18,545 nucleotides of DNA from Clostridium sp. UBA2485 (GTDB lineage: Bacteria > Bacillota > Clostridia > Clostridiales > Clostridiaceae): positions 8,537 to 27,081 of the forward strand of contig NZ_DDOV01000088.1 in assembly GCF_002341865.1 (NCBI RefSeq). The letters are read 5' to 3'. The stretch's first letter is position 1; the number at the start of each line of letters is the position of its first letter. This document shows, piece by piece, positions 1-6,793 of this stretch. The translations under genes and the position numbers were made by a program. Below the pieces are notes generated by a model that had not been told where the DNA came from, ran no database searches, and saw only the letters and a list, made by a program, of their open reading frames with translations.

Positions 1-547
1 AGAAGTCTGCTTCTCTTTGGAGATTTTTTCTTCTCTCTCTCGCTTCTTCCTCACTGATCATCCCTGCATTTAAATCCGCATCAACACTCATTTGTTTACC
101 TGGCATAGCATCAAGAGTAAATCTTGCAGATACTTCTGATACCCTACCAGCTCCAGCAGTAATAACTACAAACTGTATAATAACAATAATTAAGAAAATG
201 ATAATACCAACTACATAGTCACCTCTAACAACGAACTGTCCAAAGGTTTCTATTATATCTCCGGCATATCCATCGCCTAATATTAGCCTAGTAGAAGATA
301 TATTAAGTGATAATCTAAATAGTGTTGTTACTAGTAACAGTGTTGGAAACACTGACAATTGAAGTATGCTAGTGGTAAACATTGTAATGAGCATTATAAT
401 AACGGATATTGCAATATTTATTGCTAAGAAGATATCTAAAAGTGCTGGAGGAAGAGGAATTATAATCATAAGTACAATTCCAATAACTCCAAAGGCTATA
501 ATAATATCTGAATTTTTCTTTATATCAAAGTTTTGAAAAAATCTCAT
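1..547 (-). CDS. flhA: FlhA, flagellar export gate protein (N-terminal 182 residues, 3' end outside window)
   Basis: FlhA is the large inner-membrane component of the flagellar type III export gate. It couples proton flow to export, and its cytoplasmic C-terminal domain (not present here) docks substrate-chaperone complexes. The visible part has several hydrophobic segments (about residues 14-57, 64-80 and 111-132), followed by the FHIPEP-family signature ARFTLDAMPGKQMSVDADLN at about residues 141-160. The frame is still open at the window edge, so the gene is cut by the window and not visibly broken. I chose the ATG at 547 over the in-frame ATG at 556 because GAGG lies 9 nt before the former and touches the latter. 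It follows fliR-flhB after a gap of about 197 nt holding a repeat element, the third-largest gap in the operon. Confidence 0.96.
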   Translation of the reverse strand, partial: MRFFQNFDIKKNSDIIIAFGVIGIVLMIIIPLPPALLDIFLAINIAISVIIMLITMFTTSILQLSVFPTLLLVTTLFRLSLNISSTRLILGDGYAGDIIETFGQFVVRGDYVVGIIIFLIIVIIQFVVITAGAGRVSEVSARFTLDAMPGKQMSVDADLNAGMISEEEARERRKNLQREADF

Positions 548-603
548 AATTCTCATCCTCTACTATAAGTTTATTTTTCTTCTTGTTCTTTTTACTATAT
601 AAG

Positions 604-740
604 CTTTATCAATTCACAGTTCACAATACACAATTTGCAATTATAGACACTTCTCCTTTTGAAGAAGTTTTAAATTGATTTCTTTTTATTAAATTTCTCT
701 TAATTGTGCATTGTGAGCTGTGCATTGTGCATTGATAAAG
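604..740. repeat. MITE-like inverted-repeat element between fliR-flhB and flhA
   Basis: The ends are imperfect inverted repeats. The left arm (604-635) starts CTTTATCAAT and the right arm (702-740), read in reverse complement, also starts CTTTATCAAT; both continue with CACA-type units. Inside is a hairpin at 649-668 (ACTTCT, 8-nt loop, AGAAGT). The stretch GACACTTCT...AGAAGTTT, followed by AAATTGATTT, is shared with the element at 10799-10958, in the same orientation. The right end stops 4 nt from the fliR-flhB stop codon. It contains no gene and must be transcribed as part of the operon mRNA. It could be a MITE or another dispersed palindromic repeat. Confidence 0.75.
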
Positions 741-744
741 TATG

Positions 745-2598
745 TTAGCTTTTAGTTTTCTTATTTAGTTTGTAAACTATGGCTAAAATTTCTGCAACAG
801 TCTGGTACATTTCATATGGTATTTCCGTATCTAACTCCACTTCATTGTATATAAGTCTTGCTAAGGGCTTGTTTTCAATTATTGGAACGTTATTTTCTTT
901 AGCAATTTCTTTAATTTTAATAGCTATATTATCTTGTCCCTTTGCAATTAATTTAGGAGCTGCTTTTGTATTTTCTTCATATTTTAATGCTACCGCTATA
1001 TGAGTTGGGTTAGTTATAACCACTGTAGCATCTGGGATAGTTTGCATCATCCGCTTCATGGACATTTCTCTTTGTTTTTGCTTTATTTTACCTTTAACAA
1101 CAGGGTCTCCTTCCTGTTGCTTAAACTCTTCCTTTACCTCTTGTTTAGTCATTTTTAAATCCTTATTAAATTGATACTTTTGATATACAAAATCAATAAT
1201 ACCTATAATAATCATAACTAAGGTTACCTTCGATAATATATCAACTATCAATTCTCCCAAAGAAGTTAAAATTGCTTCTACCCTAAAACCACCAAAGTTT
1301 AATATCTGCTCATAATTTGAAAGTATAAACTTATATCCAACATAAGCGATAATTATAATAATGATTAAATTTTTTATTAAATCCACTACTGCTTTTAAGG
1401 AAAACATTCTCTTAAATCCGCTAATAGGGTTAATTTTTTCTAATTTAGGTTTTAATGGCTCTGTGGTAAGTATTTTACCGGATTGTGCTACATTGGCCAA
1501 AATTCCCATAATTGCTATTGGTATAGCCACAGGTAAAAATACTATAGCTATCCTAATGAAAGAAGTTATAAATATCCCCCTTAAGCTATTATTATCTATA
1601 GAAATCGCAGAATAATCTCTTAAAAACATAGTTAAAGTTTGCTTTAAACTATTTACTATATATCCACCTAAAATTGATATTACTAGAGTAATAACTAAAA
1701 GTCCTAGTGCAGAAGTTAATTCTTTACTTTTGGCAACTTGTCCTTTTTTCTTAGCATCACTTTTCTTCTTTGGTGTTGCTTCTTCTGTTTTCTCACCACC
1801 TTCACTGGCGAAAAACACAAATATACAAGGCATTATATTGAATAATCCTTTTATTGCCTCAAGTACTGTATCAAAATTATTTACAATCATCTTCATAAAT
1901 ACAGGAAGAGATAATGTAAAACAAGCTAATCCTACTAATATTTTTATAGGCATACCAAGCATCATTATATTAAGCTGTGGCATTACTCTAGCCACAAGAC
2001 CTAAAGTAAAATCCGTTATAATAATTATCAGTACAATAGGTATTGCCATCTTCAGACCAATAGTAAAAAACTCTATTATTACTTGAATCATATAAGTAGC
2101 TAATTCAGGCTTTAAAGCTAGTCCACCTATATCCACCAATTGGAAGCTTTCTACTAAGCAATTTATTACTATGTGATGTCCATCTATTAGTAAAAATACT
2201 ATTAAGCACATCCAATAAAAAACTCTTCCTAATATACTTACTGTTTCATTAGATATAGGATCATATAATGATGACATGGAAAAAGAAACATGAAAATCTA
2301 ATAATTGACCTGCCATCTGCGCTGCACTAAAACATAATGTAGTTATAAAACCTAATGCAAGTCCTATAAGTATTTCTTTTCCAATTAATACTATAAAAGT
2401 GGCAGAATTATTCACTGTTAAATTAGTTATATTAATAAGTGGTACAAATATAAAAGTCAGTACTAAAGATAATCCTATTTTGAATCTTTGAGGAGTACCA
2501 CTTGGAAAGAAAGCTGGCACATACATAATAAAGGATGTCAGCCTACAAAATACTAATATAAATACTATTAATTCACTTATGTTTGTTAAATCTATCAA
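745..2598 (-). CDS. fliR-flhB: FliR-FlhB fusion, flagellar export gate and substrate-specificity switch
   Basis: This is one uninterrupted frame joining two export-gate proteins that are separate in enteric bacteria. The first roughly 255 residues are FliR, a multi-pass membrane protein that completes the FliP-FliQ-FliR pore. From about residue 266 a FlhB domain begins with its usual lysine-rich start (EEATPKKK), then membrane helices and the cytoplasmic domain. The cytoplasmic domain has the autocleavage motif NPTH at about residues 530-533, whose processing in the family switches export from hook to filament substrates. The longest frame begins at GTG 2610, but that GTG overlaps the AGGTGGGG ribosome site; TTG at 2598 is correctly spaced and gives 617 residues. 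FliR/FlhB fusions are known in clostridia. The junction has no stop, frameshift or internal ribosome site that I can see. Confidence 0.95.
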   Translation of the reverse strand: MIDLTNISELIVFILVFCRLTSFIMYVPAFFPSGTPQRFKIGLSLVLTFIFVPLINITNLTVNNSATFIVLIGKEILIGLALGFITTLCFSAAQMAGQLLDFHVSFSMSSLYDPISNETVSILGRVFYWMCLIVFLLIDGHHIVINCLVESFQLVDIGGLALKPELATYMIQVIIEFFTIGLKMAIPIVLIIIITDFTLGLVARVMPQLNIMMLGMPIKILVGLACFTLSLPVFMKMIVNNFDTVLEAIKGLFNIMPCIFVFFASEGGEKTEEATPKKKSDAKKKGQVAKSKELTSALGLLVITLVISILGGYIVNSLKQTLTMFLRDYSAISIDNNSLRGIFITSFIRIAIVFLPVAIPIAIMGILANVAQSGKILTTEPLKPKLEKINPISGFKRMFSLKAVVDLIKNLIIIIIIAYVGYKFILSNYEQILNFGGFRVEAILTSLGELIVDILSKVTLVMIIIGIIDFVYQKYQFNKDLKMTKQEVKEEFKQQEGDPVVKGKIKQKQREMSMKRMMQTIPDATVVITNPTHIAVALKYEENTKAAPKLIAKGQDNIAIKIKEIAKENNVPIIENKPLARLIYNEVELDTEIPYEMYQTVAEILAIVYKLNKKTKS

Positions 2599-2616
2599 AG
2601 TTTTCCCCACCTAAAA

Positions 2617-2880
2617 TCACATATTAGCTATAATTGAAAAAATATATTCTGTAAAAGTAGTCATAGTATTTATAATAAAGCTAGACATTAAAAGTCCAAT
2701 TAAAGCCACTGCAATAATCTTAGGTACAAAGGTTAGTGTTTGCTCTTGTATTTGTGTAGTGGCTTGAAAAATACTTATGATAAGACCTACTACTGTAGCC
2801 ACTATAAGCATCGGTGCTGCAATAACAAGAGATGTTTTTATTAAATCTTTTAATAGAGATATTACTAAAGTTTCTGACAT
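2617..2880 (-). CDS. fliQ: FliQ, flagellar export gate protein
   Basis: FliQ is a small two-helix membrane protein that surrounds the FliP/FliR pore of the flagellar type III export apparatus. The 87 residues match the usual family length. There are two long hydrophobic segments (about 17-38 and 53-75), with the conserved connecting stretch IFQATTQIQEQTLTFVPK between them. The ATG at 2880 follows a GAGGTGAGG ribosome site. It sits between fliP (12 nt upstream) and fliR-flhB, the standard fliP-fliQ-fliR order. Confidence 0.97.
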   Translation of the reverse strand: MSETLVISLLKDLIKTSLVIAAPMLIVATVVGLIISIFQATTQIQEQTLTFVPKIIAVALIGLLMSSFIINTMTTFTEYIFSIIANM

Positions 2881-2892
2881 ACCCTCACCTCA

Positions 2893-3708
2893 CTACTTAA
2901 AACTCATAATTAAAGATTGAGAAATTAAATTCCATCCATCTACTAATACAAATAACAACAGTTTAAAAGGTAGTGATATCATTGCTGGTGGAAGCATAAA
3001 CATCCCCATTGCCATAAGTACACTAGAGCTTACTATATCCACAATTAAAAATGGTATAAATAAAAGGAATCCTATTTCAAAAGCAGTTCTAAGTTCACTT
3101 ATTATAAAAGCAGGTACTACTGCATATAGAGGTACCTCATCATAAGATGGAACTTCTGCATTATTTTCATCCTTTATAGTTTTTACAGTATCCTCTAATT
3201 TACCAACCTCTAAAAATAACTTTAAATCTTTTGCCCTTGTCTGTTTTAACATAAAATCCTTTAGAGGCTGTACTGCTTTATCATAAGCCACCTCTGTAGA
3301 AATTTTATTGTCTATATAAGGGGTAATAGCTTCATTGTTAATCTTGCCAAAGGTTGGTGCCATTACAAAGAAAGTTAAAAACAGTGAAAGTCCAATTGTA
3401 ATTTGTCTTGGAATAGATTGTTGAACTCCTAAAGCATTTTTTAGCAGTGATAATACAGTTACAATTCTTACAAATCCTGTAGTCATTATTATTATAGAAG
3501 GAAGCAGTGTAAGAACTGTAAGCAGTAATATTAGCTTTATATTATCTACAAATTCCTTTGGATTGGTATCTCCGTTATTAAAATTAATGCTCACATCTGG
3601 AATAGGAATTCTATTTCCAGCAGTAGCATATGCAACCTTATAGCTAAAGAATATTATTATAGCTGCAAATAAAATCACTTTTAAATATTTACTGTACTTA
3701 CTTTTCAT
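2893..3708 (-). CDS. fliP: FliP, flagellar export gate protein
   Basis: FliP forms the pentameric core of the export pore. The 271-residue protein begins with a probable cleavable signal peptide (residues 1 to about 29, hydrophobic and ending AYATA), followed by a short extracytoplasmic stretch. Membrane segments follow at about 58-80 and 105-120, then a loop domain, then two further segments near the C terminus. The family signature region RIVTVLSLLKNALGVQQSIP is present. The ATG at 3708 follows GAGGA with 7-nt spacing. It lies 30 nt after fliO and 12 nt before fliQ. Confidence 0.97.
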   Translation of the reverse strand: MKSKYSKYLKVILFAAIIIFFSYKVAYATAGNRIPIPDVSINFNNGDTNPKEFVDNIKLILLLTVLTLLPSIIIMTTGFVRIVTVLSLLKNALGVQQSIPRQITIGLSLFLTFFVMAPTFGKINNEAITPYIDNKISTEVAYDKAVQPLKDFMLKQTRAKDLKLFLEVGKLEDTVKTIKDENNAEVPSYDEVPLYAVVPAFIISELRTAFEIGFLLFIPFLIVDIVSSSVLMAMGMFMLPPAMISLPFKLLLFVLVDGWNLISQSLIMSFK

Positions 3709-3738
3709 AAAATCGTCCTCTTCATTTTTGTTTAATTG

Positions 3739-4095
3739 CTACTTCTTATGATTCTTCCTTATTAAATTTGTTACAAAATTAGAGCTGTTATTAAAGTTAG
3801 TACCATAATACTGCTTACTGTTTTGTTCCGCTTTTAAAAGCTCCTCTTCAGTTAATTCTTTTAGAATTTCTGTTTTATTATTACTTGAGCTCATTAAATA
3901 TCCTTTATCTCCAATTTTAATAACCATGATAAAACTATCCTTGGTTAATTGAAGCCTTTCTACTATTTTCATATATCTACCTGGTGGTGAAATATAAAAT
4001 TTATTAGTCAATTTACCAAGTAGATATATTAAAAATAGTATAAAAGGTAGGAAAATCAAAAGCTGTATTAGGCTTTTCCAAAACTGTATATCCAT
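3739..4095 (-). CDS. fliO: FliO/FliZ-family flagellar assembly membrane protein
   Basis: FliO-type proteins (often named FliZ in Firmicutes) are small single-pass membrane proteins that help FliP fold and assemble. This 118-residue product has one N-terminal membrane helix (about residues 7-27). A small beta-rich cytoplasmic domain follows, with the family-typical pattern MKIVERLQLTKDSFIMVIKI, then GDKGYLMSSS. Identification rests on this pattern and on its position between fliL and fliP. It starts at ATG 4095 after AGGTGAG, 11 nt after the fliL stop. The sequence is weakly conserved across the family, so the name is less certain than its neighbours. Confidence 0.85.
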   Translation of the reverse strand: MDIQFWKSLIQLLIFLPFILFLIYLLGKLTNKFYISPPGRYMKIVERLQLTKDSFIMVIKIGDKGYLMSSSNNKTEILKELTEEELLKAEQNSKQYYGTNFNNSSNFVTNLIRKNHKK

Positions 4096-4106
4096 TTATG
4101 TCTCAC

Positions 4107-4574
4107 CTACTGAACTAAAATTTCTGAAAAATACACATCAACTATTTTTCCTTCGCTTAAGATTTCATTGACCTTTTCATTCAGTTCTTTTTTTAGTGGA
4201 TCTATTCCCTCTGGTGATAAATCAGTGGTTTTCTTTGTTCTTAGAATGTTTGCAATTACATCTCTTATTTTTGGCTTTTTAGTTTCAAGCTCTTTAGTAA
4301 GTCCTCCATTATTTTGATAACTTAATGCTATTTTAATTTTTAAATATCTTGGCTTACCTTCATCCGCTAAATTTACTAAAAGTTCGTCTACTTCAAAGAA
4401 AACTTCATCTTTTAAAACATTAGTTCCAGCAGCTACTGTATTTGGATCATTCTTTGGAGAATTTTTAGTAGCTATAAAAAATCCTGCAAAAGCTGCTCCT
4501 CCTATCAATAGTAAGACTAAAAGTACTATTAAAATAATCTTAAAAACATTGCTTTTTTTATTATCTTCACCCAT
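4107..4574 (-). CDS. fliL: FliL, stator-associated flagellar membrane protein
   Basis: FliL is an inner-membrane protein that in other bacteria forms rings around the MotA/MotB stators and affects torque and stator stability. The 155-residue product has a short charged cytoplasmic start, one membrane helix at about residues 11-33, and an extracytoplasmic domain with the family features VNLADEGKPRYLKIKIALSY and a C-terminal VYFSEILVQ (usually FTEFVVQ-like). The ATG at 4574 follows AAAGGAG with a spacing of 9 nt. It lies directly after motB (6-nt gap), which fits a stator accessory role. Confidence 0.93.
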   Translation of the reverse strand: MGEDNKKSNVFKIILIVLLVLLLIGGAAFAGFFIATKNSPKNDPNTVAAGTNVLKDEVFFEVDELLVNLADEGKPRYLKIKIALSYQNNGGLTKELETKKPKIRDVIANILRTKKTTDLSPEGIDPLKKELNEKVNEILSEGKIVDVYFSEILVQ

Positions 4575-4580
4575 AAGTTA

Positions 4581-5309
4581 TTACTCCTTTTCCTCAGTAA
4601 CAATAATAATATTAACTCTTCTATTCATTGCTCTATTTTCATCACTATCATTTGGTACTATTGGATTGTGTTCACCATAAGCATTAGCAATAAATCTTTC
4701 AGGATTTGGCTGTTTTTTATCAATAAGAAAGTAGTCTAATACACTTAGTGCCCTTGCAGAAGATAAATACCAATTGCTTGGAAACTGTTCCGTACTAATA
4801 GGCAGATTATCAGTATGACCTTCAATTATTATATTGTTATTTATCTTTGCTATTAATGTGTTAATTTCATTCAATATCTTCTTGCTATTTGGAAGCAATT
4901 CTGACTTAGCAGATTCAAAAAGCACTGTTTCCTTTAGCTGTATGTTGATTCCTTTTTCATTTTCAAAAACCTTCACATCATCTTGAAGATTGCTTTCTGA
5001 AATTAACTTAGATACTTGCTCATATAAATTATCCTGTATATCCTGATTATCTACATTTAAAGAATCAGTGGTGTTTTCAGGTTTACCTACCACAGGTACT
5101 TGTCCAGATGCTATGTTAAACTCTAGCATGCTAGTATTAGCTTTACCTGAAAACATGCTCTGAAAAGATGCTGATATTTGTTGAAATTTTTCCGCATCTA
5201 CCGTTGAAAATGAATAGAGCAAAACAAAGAAAGTTAAAAGCAGAGTCATGGTATCAGCAAAAGTATTCATCCAGGCATCTGTTTTAATTTCAGATTTTTT
5301 CTTAGACAT
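4581..5309 (-). CDS. motB: MotB, flagellar stator protein with peptidoglycan-binding domain
   Basis: MotB anchors the stator to the cell wall and carries the ion-binding aspartate. The protein has a charged start, one membrane helix (about residues 16-34) containing FADTMTLLL, in which D19 is the expected ion-binding residue, a periplasmic linker, and an OmpA/MotB domain with GHTDN at 164-168, NWYLSSARA and the closing NRRVNIII. I moved the start from ATG 5324 to ATG 5309 because GAGGTGG lies 6 nt before the latter. The gene then overlaps the end of motA by 8 nt, so translation is probably coupled. The helix resembles both proton-type and sodium-type (MotS/PomB-like) stators, so ion specificity cannot be assigned. 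Confidence 0.96.
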   Translation of the reverse strand: MSKKKSEIKTDAWMNTFADTMTLLLTFFVLLYSFSTVDAEKFQQISASFQSMFSGKANTSMLEFNIASGQVPVVGKPENTTDSLNVDNQDIQDNLYEQVSKLISESNLQDDVKVFENEKGINIQLKETVLFESAKSELLPNSKKILNEINTLIAKINNNIIIEGHTDNLPISTEQFPSNWYLSSARALSVLDYFLIDKKQPNPERFIANAYGEHNPIVPNDSDENRAMNRRVNIIIVTEEKE

Positions 5310-6117
5310 TTTCTGCCACCTCATTGTTATTTACACCCATAGCCTTAATTTCTGCTCTTTCTGATGGTGATAAATAAGCACTTAATTTATCCTCAACAAT
5401 TCTTGGATTCACCCCTGATTGTATAGCAATTACACCTTCAATAATCATCTCCATGCCATTAACCTCTTGAGCAGTTTTATAATCAAGTTTTTGTGCCATT
5501 GGTATAGCTATTATATTCGCTAAAATAGAACCATAAAAAGTAGTAATAAGTGCTTTTCCCATACCTTTTGTTAAGTTTGCAGCATCATTCATGTCTGCAA
5601 GCATTTGTATAAGTCCAATAAGTGTACCTAACATACCAAAAGCTGGTCCATAAGCTCCTAGGGATTTTAGCATTGCAGACCCATCCTCATGACGCTTTTC
5701 AAGCTCCACAATTTCAAGCTGCATTATTTCTTTTATTGCCTCAGGCTCAATGCCGTCAACTACCATGTTTAGTGCTTTTCTCGTAAATTCATCTTCAATG
5801 TTTGCTATATCATCCTCAAGTGATAATAATCCTTCTCTTCTTGCTTTTCTCGATAAGTTGGTGAAAAGTGTTATTGTCTCTACCTTCGAAGTAGTTTCTT
5901 CTTTAAAAGTTTCAACTATAACCTTACCAAGCCTCTTAATTTCCTTCATTGGGTAAGAAATTAAAAGTGCTCCTACAGAACCCCCTACTGTTATAGCAAT
6001 GGAGAATGGATCATAGAATACCATGAGACTGCTTCCACCTAGCATACCTAGAATCATAAGTGCTATAGCGGTAACAAGTCCAATTACTGTTAGCAAATCT
6101 TGCTTTTTCACATCCAT
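5302..6117 (-). CDS. motA: MotA, flagellar stator protein
   Basis: MotA is the four-helix stator subunit that, in a complex with MotB, converts ion flow into torque on FliG. The 271 residues contain membrane segments at about 10-28, 36-54, 155-175 and 190-208, and a large cytoplasmic loop with the conserved ARREGLLSLE region (about 92-101) that contacts the rotor. The functionally important prolines appear at about P158 (GPAFGMLG) and P206 (AIPMAQ). The start is a choice: ATG 6117 is only 2 nt from AGGAGG, whereas GTG 6111 has an ideal 8-nt spacing, so the protein may begin MKKQDLL. It follows flbD by 6 nt and overlaps motB by 8 nt. Confidence 0.96.
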   Translation of the reverse strand: MDVKKQDLLTVIGLVTAIALMILGMLGGSSLMVFYDPFSIAITVGGSVGALLISYPMKEIKRLGKVIVETFKEETTSKVETITLFTNLSRKARREGLLSLEDDIANIEDEFTRKALNMVVDGIEPEAIKEIMQLEIVELEKRHEDGSAMLKSLGAYGPAFGMLGTLIGLIQMLADMNDAANLTKGMGKALITTFYGSILANIIAIPMAQKLDYKTAQEVNGMEMIIEGVIAIQSGVNPRIVEDKLSAYLSPSERAEIKAMGVNNNEVAENV

Positions 6118-6123
6118 ACCCTC

Positions 6124-6315
6124 CTAAAATTTTGAATTGTAAATTTTATTTTTATATTCAATTACCTTTTCCACAACTTCATCAATGGTGTTAGCTAATA
6201 AATACACCTTTCCGTTGGTCAAGGTAATAATTGTCTCTGGTACTGCTTCCATCTTTTCAATATGGTTGCAATTAAGAACTATCTCTTTTTTATTAAGTGT
6301 AGTAACCTTTATCAT
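6124..6315 (-). CDS. flbD: FlbD/SwrD-family small flagellar protein
   Basis: This is a 63-residue protein of the FlbD family (YlzI, later named SwrD, in Bacillus subtilis, where it is reported to raise flagellar motor power). It carries the family pattern MIKVTTLNKKEIVLN, then IEKMEAVPETIITLTNGK and VEKVIEYKNKI. There is no membrane segment or enzymatic motif. It starts at ATG 6315 after AGGTGA. It is the first gene after the large repeat region behind flgE and lies 6 nt before motA. The B. subtilis role is family knowledge; coupling to stator function in this organism is inferred from its place next to motA and motB. Confidence 0.9.
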   Translation of the reverse strand: MIKVTTLNKKEIVLNCNHIEKMEAVPETIITLTNGKVYLLANTIDEVVEKVIEYKNKIYNSKF

Positions 6316-6333
6316 AACTTCACCTACTTAGGC

Positions 6334-6785
6334 AATTGACAATTGAAAATTGAGAATGGACAATTCAGGATAATTCTCAGTGACCTGAGAATTTTAAATT
6401 TAATTAATATCCATAGTACAACTTCTTCTGTCAATTTAATTTTTTAATTAGTTCTTTAATATAATTTGACAATTGCAAATTGATAATGAACAATTTAGGA
6501 TAATTACCAGCAGCATATGAGAATTTTAAAATTATATTTTTAAGCAGCAAATTACTTTTTATTTTAAGGGTTACTCATAAATTTTAGAGTGTAGATTAGA
6601 AACTCTCATGCTGCTGAGTAATATCCATAATTGTAAATTATTTCTTTAATTATTTTAATTATCTTTTAAGTAAAGAATTATTCTTATCTTAAAAGTTACT
6701 GGATAACTTCTAAAATGTAGATTATCAATTTCTCAGTGTTCTGAGAAATGTTCACAATTGTTAATTATCCTGTGACAAATTTTAA
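6334..6785. repeat. Composite MITE-like repeat region between flgE and flbD (outer element)
   Basis: This is a gap of about 478 nt with no gene, filled by two copies of the repeat family arranged left arm 1 (from 6338), left arm 2 (from 6468), right arm 2 (ending near 6641), right arm 1 (ending near 6770-6785). The two left arms align over about 60 nt at an offset of 130, from GACAATTG to GAGAATTTTAAA. The two right arms align over about 80-95 nt around TGTAGATT. The outer arms carry perfect hairpins: TTCTCAG-TGAC-CTGAGAA (6374-6391) and TTTCTCAG-TGTT-CTGAGAAA near 6729-6748. The region begins about 10 nt behind the flgE stop codon. The outer limits are approximate. Confidence 0.72.
6461..6641. 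mobile_element. Inner MITE-like element nested in the outer copy, flanked by a 9-bp direct repeat
   Basis: Homology to the outer copy starts near 6463 and ends at about 6641. Directly outside these limits the same 9 bp, TTCTTTAAT, occur at 6452-6460 and 6642-6650. The match extends to 15 bp with one mismatch (AATTA, then G or T, then TTCTTTAAT). Inside, CAGCAGCAT (6508-6516) pairs with ATGCTGCTG (6608-6616) within longer inverted arms, and the element could fold into one long stem. The right arm lacks about 22 nt present at the left end. It encodes no transposase, so any movement would have needed an element elsewhere. Confidence 0.6.
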
Positions 6786-6793
6786 TTACTTAA

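Noticed and set aside
596..748. Target-site duplication around the 604-740 element (TATATAAG / TATGTTAG)
   Set aside because: Only 6 of 8 positions match in AT-rich DNA, which is not distinguishable from chance.
779..2086. Plus-strand open frames opposite fliR-flhB (for example 779-1003, 1361-1615, 1730-2086)
   Set aside because: They lie entirely within a strongly supported minus-strand gene, lack ribosome sites, and their products are hydrophobic mirror translations of membrane-helix codons.
745..2598. FliR-FlhB join as a sequencing frameshift or assembly error
   Set aside because: Fusion of these two genes is known in clostridia, and the frame is continuous and in phase with good domain sequence on both sides.
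6316..6793. CRISPR array in the repetitive flgE-flbD gap
   Set aside because: Repeats are imperfect, of different lengths and arranged as inverted arms. There are no regularly spaced identical units, no unique spacers and no cas genes.
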